Positions 41,921-49,643 of a stretch of 64,000 bases of DNA are shown here, piece by piece. The translations under genes and the position numbers were made by a program. How positions within the stretch are numbered: position 1 is the stretch's first letter; each line of letters starts with the position of its first letter. The DNA comes from an uncultured Bacteroidales bacterium. GTDB lineage: Bacteria > Bacteroidota > Bacteroidia > Bacteroidales > Paludibacteraceae. The notes under the pieces were generated by a model. It ran no database searches and had not been told where the DNA came from. It saw only the letters and a list, made by a program, of their open reading frames with translations. The stretch is taken from the NCBI GenBank assembly GCA_934692905.1, contig CAKUUM010000005.1:1-64000 (forward strand). The letters are read 5' to 3'.

Positions 41921-43312
41921 CTATCGTGTCGCGCTGTACAGCAGCGGGGCTATCTCCGTGTTGTCGTGCCAGCCCGTAAAGTGTTCAGCACCTGCCCCTA
42001 TGGCAAACACGGGCACTGCCGCTGCCGTGTGCGAGTAACTCGTCCACCCCAACTTGGCTTCCCTGTTCAGTATCTCATTGGCCTTGTCACTCAGGTAGTT
42101 GACATCTTTGTACAGGGTCTTCACCGTGGCGTGTTTGCGCACGATTTTCTTGTATGCGGCCTGCAATTCCGCATCTTCTTCCGCGCTTACAGGCACCTGT
42201 GCATACAGACCCGTGTTCTCGGTCAGCAACGCCTTCACGTCTGCCCATTTCAGCCCTTTGCCTTTTTCTTGTTGCAGCGCTGCCAACTTGTCCGACAGTA
42301 TCCATTCCGAGCAGTTCTGATATTGAAGTGCTTGTAAATTAAGGGTATAGTGGCTGTTCCCCAATGCCATGCCGCCCGTCTCGTGGTCTGCTGTCACCAC
42401 TATCAGGGTCTCATCGGGGTGCTGTTCGTAGAATTCGTACGCCACTTGCAACGCCTCGTCCATGTCGATGGTTTCCTTTATCGCGGTCGCACCGTCACGC
42501 CCGTGGCAGGCATAGTCTATCTTACCGCCTTCCACCATCATGAAAAATCGCTCATAGCCGGACAGTTGTTCCAAGGCCACCTCCACTATCTCGCTCAGTT
42601 TCAAATCCCCGTCCTTGCGGTCTATCGCGTAGGGTATCGACTCGCCCTTCAACGTCCTGTCTGCCGCGAACTCCTCCGGCACCAGTATCATCTTGTCCAC
42701 CCGCCCCATGGCTTTGGCTGCCTCATAGCCGCCGGCTATCGTGTAGCCGTTTGCCTCGCACAAGTCATACAGGTTTTCCGCGTGTATGTCATTCTTGTTC
42801 AAGGGAGTGTGAAATCCCGAACCGCCGAAAAACTGAAAATCCGACGCTGCCAACAGCACACCTATATTATAATAGTCGTCGCGTTTTGCGGTATGGGCGT
42901 AGTGTGGTGCGGGAGTCGCATGGTCTATCGCCACCGAAGTCATGATGCCTATCCCCCATCCTTCTTTGCGCAACTTCGTAGCCACACTCTCAAGGGGCTC
43001 ACCGTCAGGCGTTTGACCTATCATGCCGTTGTTTGTTTTCGCGCCGGTTGCCAGACATGTTCCTGCAGCAGCGGAGTCGGTAATACCGTTCGATGCCGAG
43101 AATGTCGCCACCTGACCCGAGTACGGGAACTGCGTCATCAGCAGTTGCCGTCTGCCTATCTCGCCCGACAACTCTGCCAGATACATCTCGGATGCCAGAA
43201 CCTGGTTCGGACCCATCCCGTCACCTATAAAGAAAAACACGTACTTGGCTTGCGCCATCGTTGCCGTCACCATACACAGCAACAAACTGCTAATCAATGT
43301 TATCCGTCTCAT
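41921..43312 (-). CDS. Alkaline phosphatase, exported
   Basis: Removes phosphate from phosphomonoesters outside the inner membrane. The start at 43312 gives 463 residues with signal peptide MRRITLISSLLLCMVTATMA. Metal and active-site motifs of the family are present: FFFIGDGMGPNQ, the nucleophile serine in ITDSAAAGT (about residue 78), MVEGGKIDYACHG, and VVTADHETGG. The C-terminal part has TSYSHTAAAVPVFAIGAGA with the last zinc histidine. A longer frame upstream overlaps the promoter and is not used. No pho-box could be assessed. Confidence 0.9.
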   Translation of the reverse strand: MRRITLISSLLLCMVTATMAQAKYVFFFIGDGMGPNQVLASEMYLAELSGEIGRRQLLMTQFPYSGQVATFSASNGITDSAAAGTCLATGAKTNNGMIGQTPDGEPLESVATKLRKEGWGIGIMTSVAIDHATPAPHYAHTAKRDDYYNIGVLLAASDFQFFGGSGFHTPLNKNDIHAENLYDLCEANGYTIAGGYEAAKAMGRVDKMILVPEEFAADRTLKGESIPYAIDRKDGDLKLSEIVEVALEQLSGYERFFMMVEGGKIDYACHGRDGATAIKETIDMDEALQVAYEFYEQHPDETLIVVTADHETGGMALGNSHYTLNLQALQYQNCSEWILSDKLAALQQEKGKGLKWADVKALLTENTGLYAQVPVSAEEDAELQAAYKKIVRKHATVKTLYKDVNYLSDKANEILNREAKLGWTSYSHTAAAVPVFAIGAGAEHFTGWHDNTEIAPLLYSATR

Positions 43313-43387
43313 ATCTTTCTTGTTTTTATAATGCTTTTTTATTTCCCCGGCCCTGTTTTCCGTCCACTTTTTGTCAAAACTTCCCTG

Positions 43388-43419
43388 CAAAGTTACACTT
43401 TTTTTCCTGACGAAACAAG
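43388..43419 (-). promoter_or_regulatory. Alkaline phosphatase promoter
   Basis: Minus strand CTTG (43416-43419), 20-base spacer, TAACTTTG (43388-43395). Confidence 0.75.
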
Positions 43420-43486
43420 TTCCCCATGCACAATCCGTGCGCAATTTTTCTCCCCATCTCGGCAAGTCCCCTGTAATTTTGATGTG

Positions 43487-43680
43487 ACGTGTGGGGACGA
43501 CGCGTCCCGCGTCATCGTTTTCCATGTTAATTTTCCCGCACTCATTACTCATTACTCATTGCGCATTACGCATTAGGCATTGCCCCTCGTGTACTTGTCG
43601 GGGTAAGTGTATGAGATTAGTATGTGATTAGTATGAGATTAGTATGAGATTAGTATGTGATTCCGCCGACCTTGTCGCGA
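43487..43680 (-). repeat. Dispersed 4x11-bp element, copy 4
   Basis: Minus strand orientation: GCGACAAGGTCGGCGGAAT, array 43605-43659 (CAC, CTC, CTC, CAC then CTCATACACTT), CGACAAGTACACGAGGGGC, AATGCGTAATGCGCAATGAG blocks and an arm (AACATGGAAAACGATGACGC) shared with copy 5, ending in GGGACGCGTCGTCCCC. It faces the alkaline phosphatase promoter 211 bases away. Confidence 0.9.
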
Positions 43681-43755
43681 GGATATACGGAGACGGCGCG
43701 TCCCGTGTCGTCACAAGAGTAAGGTGATAAAAAACAGGTGGTCGGACTTGATGGG

Positions 43756-44340
43756 TCAGTCAAACACTTCCATCAGCACATTTAGCGATTTGGGCTCGCT
43801 GAACTCCTCAATATGTTCCGCATAGTATGCGCATATTTCCTTCAGGAATTGCTGCCGTTGTTGGCGGGAGGTCGGCTCCAGAAACCATTCGGGGTGTTCA
43901 GCCTCGTCAACCCCGATGCCCAGAAACATGGTGTAGTCTATCAGGAAACGCAGATGTATATTCTCCACATTCTCGCACGCATCCAGTTCCTCCACCACGC
44001 CGCACAGCCATGCAAACAATTCTTCGTCTTGCATCGGGTGCCGCACTGTAAGACTCAGTATTTCAGCGATAAACATCGCTATGCATTGTCTCTTCACATC
44101 TGTCGCCAAACGGGTATGGGTGCGTACCAGGGCGACAGAGGTCAATGTCCCCATGCTGTTGTTGCCGCGATGGGTGGCTGTCACTTCTATCCGCGACAGG
44201 GGACTGAGCATTCCCTTGTATTTATTGCCGCGCACAGCGAATGCCATCCTGCCGTTTTGGGCAGTATACAGTTGCGCAACGCTCACATTGTCAGCACATT
44301 TGCGCAGCGATAACACGATGGCTTCCGTCTTCTGGGTCAC
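43756..44340 (-). CDS. recO: Recombination mediator RecO (short form)
   Basis: Helps load RecA in the RecFOR pathway. From the GTG at 44340 it has 194 residues: OB domain (TQKTEAIVLSLRKCADNVSV, GRMAFAVRGNK) and helical domain (QCIAMFIAEILSLTV, NIHLRFLIDYTMFLGIGVDE), ending SEPKSLNVLMEVFD. Bacteroidales RecO proteins are usually near 240 residues; the missing portion lies between LGIG and RQQRQQFL, where many relatives carry an inserted segment. The GTG start is chosen because the promoter ends 25 bases upstream; the longer frame crosses it. Confidence 0.85.
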   Translation of the reverse strand: MTQKTEAIVLSLRKCADNVSVAQLYTAQNGRMAFAVRGNKYKGMLSPLSRIEVTATHRGNNSMGTLTSVALVRTHTRLATDVKRQCIAMFIAEILSLTVRHPMQDEELFAWLCGVVEELDACENVENIHLRFLIDYTMFLGIGVDEAEHPEWFLEPTSRQQRQQFLKEICAYYAEHIEEFSEPKSLNVLMEVFD

Positions 44341-44364
44341 TTTTTTCCGAACATTTTTCCACTG

Positions 44365-44396
44365 CAAAGATATACTTTTCGCAGTGAATATGCAAA
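44365..44396 (-). promoter_or_regulatory. recO promoter
   Basis: Minus strand TTTG (44393-44396), 20-base spacer, TATCTTTG (44365-44372). It fixes the translation start to the GTG at 44340. Confidence 0.82.
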
Positions 44397-44496
44397 TATC
44401 TTCTGCACGTCGCCCTCCCCTCTGCATGCCATATCGTAGTTTTTCCGCCTCTCTTTTCTGCCGAAATAACGAAAAAACACAAAAAATCTGCACGCT

Positions 44497-44530
44497 ATTG
44501 CACACATATCATTTTTTTTTCGTAACTTTG
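44497..44530 (+). promoter_or_regulatory. Probable promoter of tRNA-Ser(GGA) and exbB operon
   Basis: ATTG (44497-44500), 22-base spacer, TAACTTTG (44523-44530), followed by CGCCGCTTTTG. It is the only promoter visible upstream of both the tRNA and exbB. Its spacer is longer than the 20 found elsewhere. Confidence 0.55.
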
Positions 44531-44633
44531 CGCCGCTTTTGTGCAGATTAGGTTTCAATAGAGTCCGGATAGGGGATTATATACAACCCGATACTGCACG
44601 GCCAAAGTGGCAATGCAAGCCGCTTTCGACGAG

Positions 44634-44721
44634 GGAGAGATGCTCGAGTGGTTGAAGAGGCACGCCTGGAAAGCGTGTAAACTCCAAAAGGGTTTCCGGG
44701 GTTCGAATCCCCGTCTCTCCG
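44634..44721 (+). tRNA. tRNA-Ser (anticodon GGA)
   Basis: Acceptor stem GGAGAGA/TCTCTCC, anticodon loop CTGGAAA in CACGC/GCGTG (anticodon GGA), long class II variable arm (TAAACTCCAAAAGGGTTTCC), T-loop GTTCGAATC, discriminator G. CCA not encoded. Confidence 0.96.
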
Positions 44722-44811
44722 CAAGGATTTTTGAGAACGCGGCGCGTCTGTGCTTGCACAAGCGCGATGCGCGAACAAAAAGACTTGCACCGGATGCCCG
44801 TGGCTGATGGT

Positions 44812-44839
44812 GGGGATTACGGAGAAATCCCCGTCTCTC
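44812..44839 (+). repeat. Partial duplicate of the tRNA-Ser 3' end within a hairpin
   Basis: AATCCCCGTCTCTC (44826-44839) repeats tRNA positions 44706-44719. Its AATCCCC pairs with GGGGATT (44812-44818), so the copy forms a hairpin 120 bases downstream of the tRNA end. Confidence 0.6.
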
Positions 44840-44902
44840 ACGGAAAATCCTTACCTTAATCGCAGAAATAAACTAATAACTCAACAAAAAACGAATAATC
44901 GT

Positions 44903-45733
44903 ATGAAAAAAGTTTTTGCAACCCTTACGGTATTGGCAATGTTCGCCTTCAATGGCGTTGCTGTAATGGCTCAAGACGCAACGGACGCTGCGCCCGCTGC
45001 AGAAGAACAAGTAACTGAGGCTTCTGCCGCTGTGGAAACAGTTGCCGTTGAAGAGGCTCCCGCTGCTCCTGAGGCAGAAGAAGGCGGCCTCGTGGCTCTT
45101 CACAAGACATTGAAGACTAAGTTCATCGAAGGTGGTGCAGGCTTTATGGCTGCCACTCTCCTCTGCTTGGTATTTGGTTTGGCACTCTGCATCGAGCGTA
45201 TTATCTACCTCAGCCTTAGCAAAACGAATACAAAGGCTCTCCTTGCAAAGATTGAGGAGGCTCTCAACAAAGGTGGTATCGAGGCTGCTCTTGACGTTTG
45301 CCGCAACACCCGCGGTCCCGTGGCAAGTATCTTCTACCAGGGTCTCAGCCGTTATGACGAGGGCGTGGACGTAGTGGAGAAGACCGTAGCAAGTTACGGC
45401 GGCGTGCAACTTGGTCTCTTGGAGAAGAACCTCTCTTGGATTTCCCTCTTCATCTCGATTGCTCCGTCGTTGGGATTCTTGGGAACCATCATCGGTATGA
45501 TTCAGGCATTCGATAAGATTCAGCAGGTAGGTGATATCTCGGCTACAGTCGTTGCCGGCGGTATCAAGGTCGCTCTGTTGACCACCCTCCTCGGTTTGGT
45601 TATCGCCATCATTCTCCAATTGTTCTACAACTACATCCTTAGCCTTGTTGAGGGTCTGGTAAACGAGATGGAAGACAGTTCTATCAGCCTGCTTGACCTC
45701 GTGGTTGACTACGACGCAAAACACAAAAAGTAA
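44903..45733 (+). CDS. exbB: ExbB/TolQ-type proton channel protein
   Basis: Inner-membrane proton channel that energises TonB-dependent outer-membrane transport with ExbD. The 276-residue protein has an N-terminal signal peptide (LAMFAFNGVAVMAQ) and an alanine/glutamate-rich linker (to about residue 60) not present in E. coli ExbB, then three membrane helices (FMAATLLCLVFGLALCIERI, WISLFISIAPSLGFLGTIIG, VALLTTLLGLVIAIILQLF) with the conserved GLLG.TVxGM-like SLGFLGTIIGMI. The ATG at 44903 gives a plausible signal peptide. It leads a four-gene operon and may be read from the tRNA-Ser promoter. Confidence 0.9.
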   Translation: MKKVFATLTVLAMFAFNGVAVMAQDATDAAPAAEEQVTEASAAVETVAVEEAPAAPEAEEGGLVALHKTLKTKFIEGGAGFMAATLLCLVFGLALCIERIIYLSLSKTNTKALLAKIEEALNKGGIEAALDVCRNTRGPVASIFYQGLSRYDEGVDVVEKTVASYGGVQLGLLEKNLSWISLFISIAPSLGFLGTIIGMIQAFDKIQQVGDISATVVAGGIKVALLTTLLGLVIAIILQLFYNYILSLVEGLVNEMEDSSISLLDLVVDYDAKHKK

Positions 45734-45787
45734 TCGATTTTGCATCGCACAAAACGTATTTAGTTAAACTTGCAAAATTGGATTATT

Positions 45788-46264
45788 ATGAAGAATTATA
45801 AGTTATTACCTAAGATTACCGTTCTGGTACTCTTGCTGGTGGGCATCGTCGTTTCGGTGATGTTCTATGCAGGAGGTTCCGAAGGTACTCTTGAGGTGGC
45901 AGGAGACTTCCTGAATATACCTTTGTTCACAGACCTGTTCCTCGGTTGGAACTACATCTTGGTGGCTCTTGTTTGTCTCGTTACCTTGTTTGTAGTTATC
46001 TGGGGCTTTGTCAATACCTTCAAGGTGGACAAGAAGAAAGGCTTTACCCAGTTGGCTGTCGTAATCGGGTTCGTACTCGTATGCGTGGCATGCTGGTTCC
46101 TTGGCAGCCCCGAAAAGATGGAAATCCTCGGCTATGAGGGTACCGACAATGTCGGCAATATGGCTCGTATGAGTGATGCTATCATGTATCTCACCTACCT
46201 GCTCACCGCCGCTACCGTTGTCACCCTTATCTGGGGCGTTATCTATACTAAATGTAAGAAGTAA
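45788..46264 (+). CDS. Membrane protein of the ExbB-ExbD operon
   Basis: A 158-residue inner-membrane protein with four hydrophobic helices (KITVLVLLLVGIVVSVMFY, WNYILVALVCLVTLFVVIWG, LAVVIGFVLVCVACWFLG, YLTYLLTAATVVTLIWGV). The position between ExbB and ExbD is conserved in Bacteroidales, so it is probably an accessory subunit of the energising complex, but its role is unknown. The ATG at 45788 is preferred to an in-frame ATG-less extension. Confidence 0.78.
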   Translation: MKNYKLLPKITVLVLLLVGIVVSVMFYAGGSEGTLEVAGDFLNIPLFTDLFLGWNYILVALVCLVTLFVVIWGFVNTFKVDKKKGFTQLAVVIGFVLVCVACWFLGSPEKMEILGYEGTDNVGNMARMSDAIMYLTYLLTAATVVTLIWGVIYTKCKK

Positions 46265-46276
46265 TTATCGTCGGTT

Positions 46277-46861
46277 ATGGCAAAGAAAATTCCGCAGATC
46301 AACGCCAGTTCTATGGCGGACATCTCGTTCTTGCTGCTCATCTTCTTCTTGGTGACGACCTCCATGGACGTCAACCAGGGACTTGCACGGCGTTTGCCTC
46401 CCCCTATTCCACCCGACCAAAAGATTGAGGATACCGATATCAACAAGCGCAACTTGTTTGTCGTTAAAATCAACTGGGAGAACAAACTGCTTGTGCAAGG
46501 GCAGCCGATGGATGTACGTCAACTGCGCGCTAAGGCAAAGGAATTCATCTCCAACCCCGAGGATGACCCCAACATGCCGAAACTCTACGAAGAGGATTTC
46601 GGTGCTCCGTTTGGGACTCTCAAATACACCAAGGACCATGTCATCTCCGTCCAGAACGACGCTGAGACGCAGTATCAGGCTTACCTTGAGGTGCAGAATG
46701 AATTAGTTGCCGCTTACAACGAACTGCGTAACGAATGTGCAGAGCAATACTATCACAAGAGTTACGCCGAGTTGGACGAAGACCAACAGAAGCAAATACA
46801 GAAGATTTATCCTCAGAAGATTTCCGAGGCTGAACCTAAAAACTATGGAGGAGGACAATAA
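46277..46861 (+). CDS. exbD: ExbD/TolR-type protein 1
   Basis: Proton-channel partner with one N-terminal membrane helix. The 194-residue protein starts MAKKIPQINASSMADISFLL, with the functional aspartate in SSMADISF and the helix LLLIFFLVTTSMD. The periplasmic domain has strands (FVVKINWENKLLVQG) and an unusual Q/E-rich C-terminal extension (YAELDEDQQKQIQKI) of about 60 residues. It follows the membrane protein after 12 bases and precedes the second ExbD by 2 bases. Confidence 0.9.
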   Translation: MAKKIPQINASSMADISFLLLIFFLVTTSMDVNQGLARRLPPPIPPDQKIEDTDINKRNLFVVKINWENKLLVQGQPMDVRQLRAKAKEFISNPEDDPNMPKLYEEDFGAPFGTLKYTKDHVISVQNDAETQYQAYLEVQNELVAAYNELRNECAEQYYHKSYAELDEDQQKQIQKIYPQKISEAEPKNYGGGQ

Positions 46862-46863
46862 TT

Positions 46864-47334
46864 ATGGCAAAGATACGTAGAAATGAGAAACGTGAGATGC
46901 CGGCGCTCAATACGTCGTCACTCCCCGATATCATCTTCATGCTGTTGTTCTTCTTCATGTCAGTAACCTCTATGAAAGAGGTGAACATGAAGGTGCAGAT
47001 ATCCAATCCGCAGGCAACAGAACTCACCAAGTTGGAGAAGAAATCTCTGGTGCGCTACATTTATGTAGGTACCCCGACCGCAGAGTTCCGCAAGCAGTAC
47101 GGTGCCGAGACACGTATCCAACTGGACGACGCTTTCGCAGAGAAGAGCGAGATTGGTGACTATATCATCAACGAACGTTCCTCTATGAAGGAGTCCGATC
47201 AAGGTCTTATGACTGTCTGCATCAAGGCGGACAAAGAGACCAAAATGGGTATTATTGCCGATATCAAGCAGGAGTTACGCCGCGCGTATGCGCTGAAAAT
47301 CACGTACGCTGCTACACAGCGCACTTCCTATTGA
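46864..47334 (+). CDS. ExbD/TolR-type protein 2
   Basis: A second ExbD-like protein of 156 residues. The start (MAKIRRNEKREMPALNTSSL) puts the aspartate in SSLPDIIFMLLFFFMS, followed by a periplasmic domain (YIYVGTPTAEFRKQ, LMTVCIKADKETKMGIIADI). Two ExbD paralogues in one operon are usual in Bacteroidota and may form a heterodimer. Terminates 22 bases before a strong hairpin. TonB itself is not in the window. Confidence 0.88.
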   Translation: MAKIRRNEKREMPALNTSSLPDIIFMLLFFFMSVTSMKEVNMKVQISNPQATELTKLEKKSLVRYIYVGTPTAEFRKQYGAETRIQLDDAFAEKSEIGDYIINERSSMKESDQGLMTVCIKADKETKMGIIADIKQELRRAYALKITYAATQRTSY

Positions 47335-47356
47335 TAAGCAGAATATTATGTTTTTC

Positions 47357-47390
47357 AAAAAGGGTGTGTCTATTGGATGCACCCTTTTTT
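47357..47390 (+). terminator. Terminator of the exbB-exbD operon
   Basis: AAAAGGGTG pairs with CACCCTTTT across a loop, followed by a T-run. Confidence 0.85.
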
Positions 47391-47404
47391 AATCACTCAA
47401 GCCA

Positions 47405-47962
47405 ATGTATTTCGATATTTCGTTCTCAGGAAAGATAATCACTTCCTTTGCAGCAGACATAGATGCTTCCACAGATATGAAGGCATTGCATCGTCATTTT
47501 GCCGCCCACCCTGCACGTTGGAATACTGCTTTTGGTTTCCTGTCACAATTGACAAGGGATGATGTGGATAAAGAGCAGATTATCCGTGACCTGCATCGTG
47601 GCAGGACAGATTTGTCCGCAGATGTCTATGTCAATATTGAAGACTATATGCCCAAACCTGCTGACCTTTGCCGCTATGAGTCTCACCGGCGTTATATTGA
47701 TATTCAATACGTTATACAGGGATGTGAATGCATTGGTCTCACCCATGATACCAATTTGCCTGTCCTTGCGCCGTATGACGAAAACAAGGATATTGTTTTC
47801 TATCAATACAAGCCTCAGCAGTTGCTTCTGGCAGACCCTACCAAATATTTTGTATTCTTCCCCACCGACCTGCACGCTCCGGGAATCGAGGTCGCACAGG
47901 ACAGTGCAGTAACCAGGACAGAGGGGGGCGTCACCAAGATAGTGGTTAAGATTCTGCTTTAA
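47405..47962 (+). CDS. YhcH/YjgK/YiaL-family protein
   Basis: A 185-residue cupin-like protein of the YhcH/YiaL family. Seen: YFDISFSGKIITSFAADI, the central RYIDIQYVIQGCECIG, FVFFPTDLHAPGIEVAQDS with the conserved histidine near the end, and VTKIVVKILL. Relatives occur with sialic acid or sugar acid metabolism and the beta subunit of evolved beta-galactosidase; most likely a sugar-binding or isomerase-like enzyme. No sugar genes are near. It has no visible promoter and starts 15 bases past the exb terminator. Confidence 0.82.
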   Translation: MYFDISFSGKIITSFAADIDASTDMKALHRHFAAHPARWNTAFGFLSQLTRDDVDKEQIIRDLHRGRTDLSADVYVNIEDYMPKPADLCRYESHRRYIDIQYVIQGCECIGLTHDTNLPVLAPYDENKDIVFYQYKPQQLLLADPTKYFVFFPTDLHAPGIEVAQDSAVTRTEGGVTKIVVKILL

Positions 47963-47982
47963 TGCCGCAAGTAACACAAAAA

Positions 47983-48016
47983 AACAGGCTGCCCAAACTC
48001 TCTTAGGCAGCCCGTT
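47983..48016. terminator. Shared terminator of two convergent genes
   Basis: AACAGGCTGCC pairs with GGCAGCCcGTT. A T-run follows on both strands (TTCTGTTC on plus, TTTTTTTGTG on minus), so it can serve both the YhcH-like and the CoA-transferase gene. Confidence 0.8.
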
Positions 48017-48041
48017 TCTGTTCTCTGTTTCTCTATCACTA

Positions 48042-49538
48042 TTACCTCACATAGTTCTCCCACTTCGTATTGCGCATATCGCCGCTCTTGAGGAACTCCT
48101 CGTGCATAGCCAATGCGCAACTCAGTACGTGCGGCGTGTGAGCCGTCTTCGCCATAGCGATATACTCGTTGAGCATAGGGCGATATTGCGGGTCAACGCA
48201 GTTGTTGATAATCTCATGCGCACGCTGGATAGGGCTCTTGCCACGCAAATCAGCGATACCATGTTCGGTGATAATCACTTTCACGCTATGCTCGCTGTGG
48301 TCGAGGTGGCTAACCATCGGCACGAATGCCGAGATACAACCGCCCTTTGCCGTCGAAGGTGTGGTGTAGATACTGATATACGCATTGCGCGTGAAGTCTC
48401 CGCTACCACCGATACCGTTCATCATCTTCGTACCGCATACGTGCGTTGAGTTGATATTGCCGTAGATATCTGCCTCAAGGGCTGTGTTGATAGTAATCAA
48501 GCCCAAACGGCGTGCCACTTCGGGGTTGTTGCTAATCTCCTGCGGACGAAGCACAATCTTGTCGCGGAAGAAATCGATATGGTCGATAATGTCCTGCAAC
48601 TTGTCTGCACCAATAGTCAGCGAACAGCCTGAAGCAAACTTCACACGTCCCTCTTTCATCAGACCTACCACAGAGTCTTGAATTACCTCTGTGTACATCT
48701 CAAACGGTGGGATGTGTTTGTTCTCGCCCAATGCACCCAACACAGCGTTGGCGATATTGCCGACACCCGATTGGATAGGCAGGAACGATGCGGGGATACG
48801 ACCTGCCTTCATCTCGTTCTCCAGGAACAGAGCCACATTTGCACCAATCTTCTCTGTGGTCTCATCCAGCGGAGAGAACTTGCCCACTTCATTCGGGCGG
48901 TTGGTCTTCACCACAGCAACTATTTTGCTCGGATCTACCTTGATATGGTCTTTTCCTATGCGGTCTGACGGTTTGTAAACAGGTATCTCGCGGCGAGCGG
49001 GCGGGTCAAGGGGCTCATAGAGGTCGTGCATACCACGCATGGTGGCAGGCATCGCCTCATTGAGTTCGATGATAATCTTCGGAGCCAACTCGCAGAATGT
49101 CAGCATATTGCCTACACCGGCTGTCGGTACAATCACGCCCTCTTCATCCACGTAGCAAGCCTCAATGATAGCAAAGTCGGGACGCTTCATAAAGCCGTAG
49201 CGCAAGTCCTGTGCCAACTCGCTGAGGTGCATATCGAAGTAGTGTGCGCCCTGTGCATTCAGTTCGGCACGCAGGTCTTTGTTGCCTTGATAAGGGGTGC
49301 GGAAATCAATGGCGTGTGCGCGTGCCAAAGCACCGTCGCAACTGTCGCCTGTAGACGCACCTGTGTACATACCAATCTTGAAAGGTTTGCCCTCTGCGTG
49401 CAATGCCTCTGCCATATGGGCAATAGCAGTAGGGACATCTTTCGGAGCCCCGGCAGGCGTAAATCCGCCCATACCGACTACGTCTCCGTTCTTTACTAAC
49501 TTAGCAGCCTCTTCGGCCGTCATAAATGGAAGTGCCAT
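48042..49538 (-). CDS. Acetyl-CoA hydrolase / succinyl-CoA:acetate CoA-transferase
   Basis: A 498-residue cytoplasmic enzyme of the acetyl-CoA hydrolase/transferase family. The N-terminal domain has GMGGFTPAGAPKDVPTAIA, and the C-terminal domain has the catalytic glutamate in MYTEVIQDSV (about residue 290) and the CoA-binding GTKMMNGIGGSGDF. The family exchanges CoA between succinate or acetate and other acids. In Bacteroidales it probably makes acetate from acetyl-CoA with succinyl-CoA formation, part of fermentative acetate production. It is a single-gene unit with its own promoter. Confidence 0.88.
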   Translation of the reverse strand: MALPFMTAEEAAKLVKNGDVVGMGGFTPAGAPKDVPTAIAHMAEALHAEGKPFKIGMYTGASTGDSCDGALARAHAIDFRTPYQGNKDLRAELNAQGAHYFDMHLSELAQDLRYGFMKRPDFAIIEACYVDEEGVIVPTAGVGNMLTFCELAPKIIIELNEAMPATMRGMHDLYEPLDPPARREIPVYKPSDRIGKDHIKVDPSKIVAVVKTNRPNEVGKFSPLDETTEKIGANVALFLENEMKAGRIPASFLPIQSGVGNIANAVLGALGENKHIPPFEMYTEVIQDSVVGLMKEGRVKFASGCSLTIGADKLQDIIDHIDFFRDKIVLRPQEISNNPEVARRLGLITINTALEADIYGNINSTHVCGTKMMNGIGGSGDFTRNAYISIYTTPSTAKGGCISAFVPMVSHLDHSEHSVKVIITEHGIADLRGKSPIQRAHEIINNCVDPQYRPMLNEYIAMAKTAHTPHVLSCALAMHEEFLKSGDMRNTKWENYVR

Positions 49539-49588
49539 GATATGATATTTATAAGTAAATTGTTAATATACTACTCCAAAGCGGTTGC

Positions 49589-49620
49589 AAAGTTACGCTT
49601 TTTTCTTGGAATACACAACA
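49589..49620 (-). promoter_or_regulatory. Promoter of the CoA-transferase gene
   Basis: Minus strand GTTG (49617-49620), 20-base spacer, TAACTTTG (49589-49596), then CAACCGCTTTGGAG, similar to the starts of tRNA transcripts here. Confidence 0.65.
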
Positions 49621-49643
49621 GACGATGACCTTGTCGCAAGCCT

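Larger units (their letters stand above)
43313..43755. other. Intergenic region of 443 bases
   Basis: Holds the alkaline phosphatase leader and promoter, repeat copy 4, and a second GGCGCGTCCCGTGTC block at 43692-43712. No gene is supported. Confidence 0.6.

Noticed and set aside
43313..43552. 80-residue N-terminal extension of the alkaline phosphatase
   Set aside because: Crosses the promoter and hides the clear signal peptide.
44812..44839. Attachment site of an integrated element at tRNA-Ser
   Set aside because: Only 14 bases are repeated, 106 bases lie between, and no integrase is present; kept only as a minor observation.
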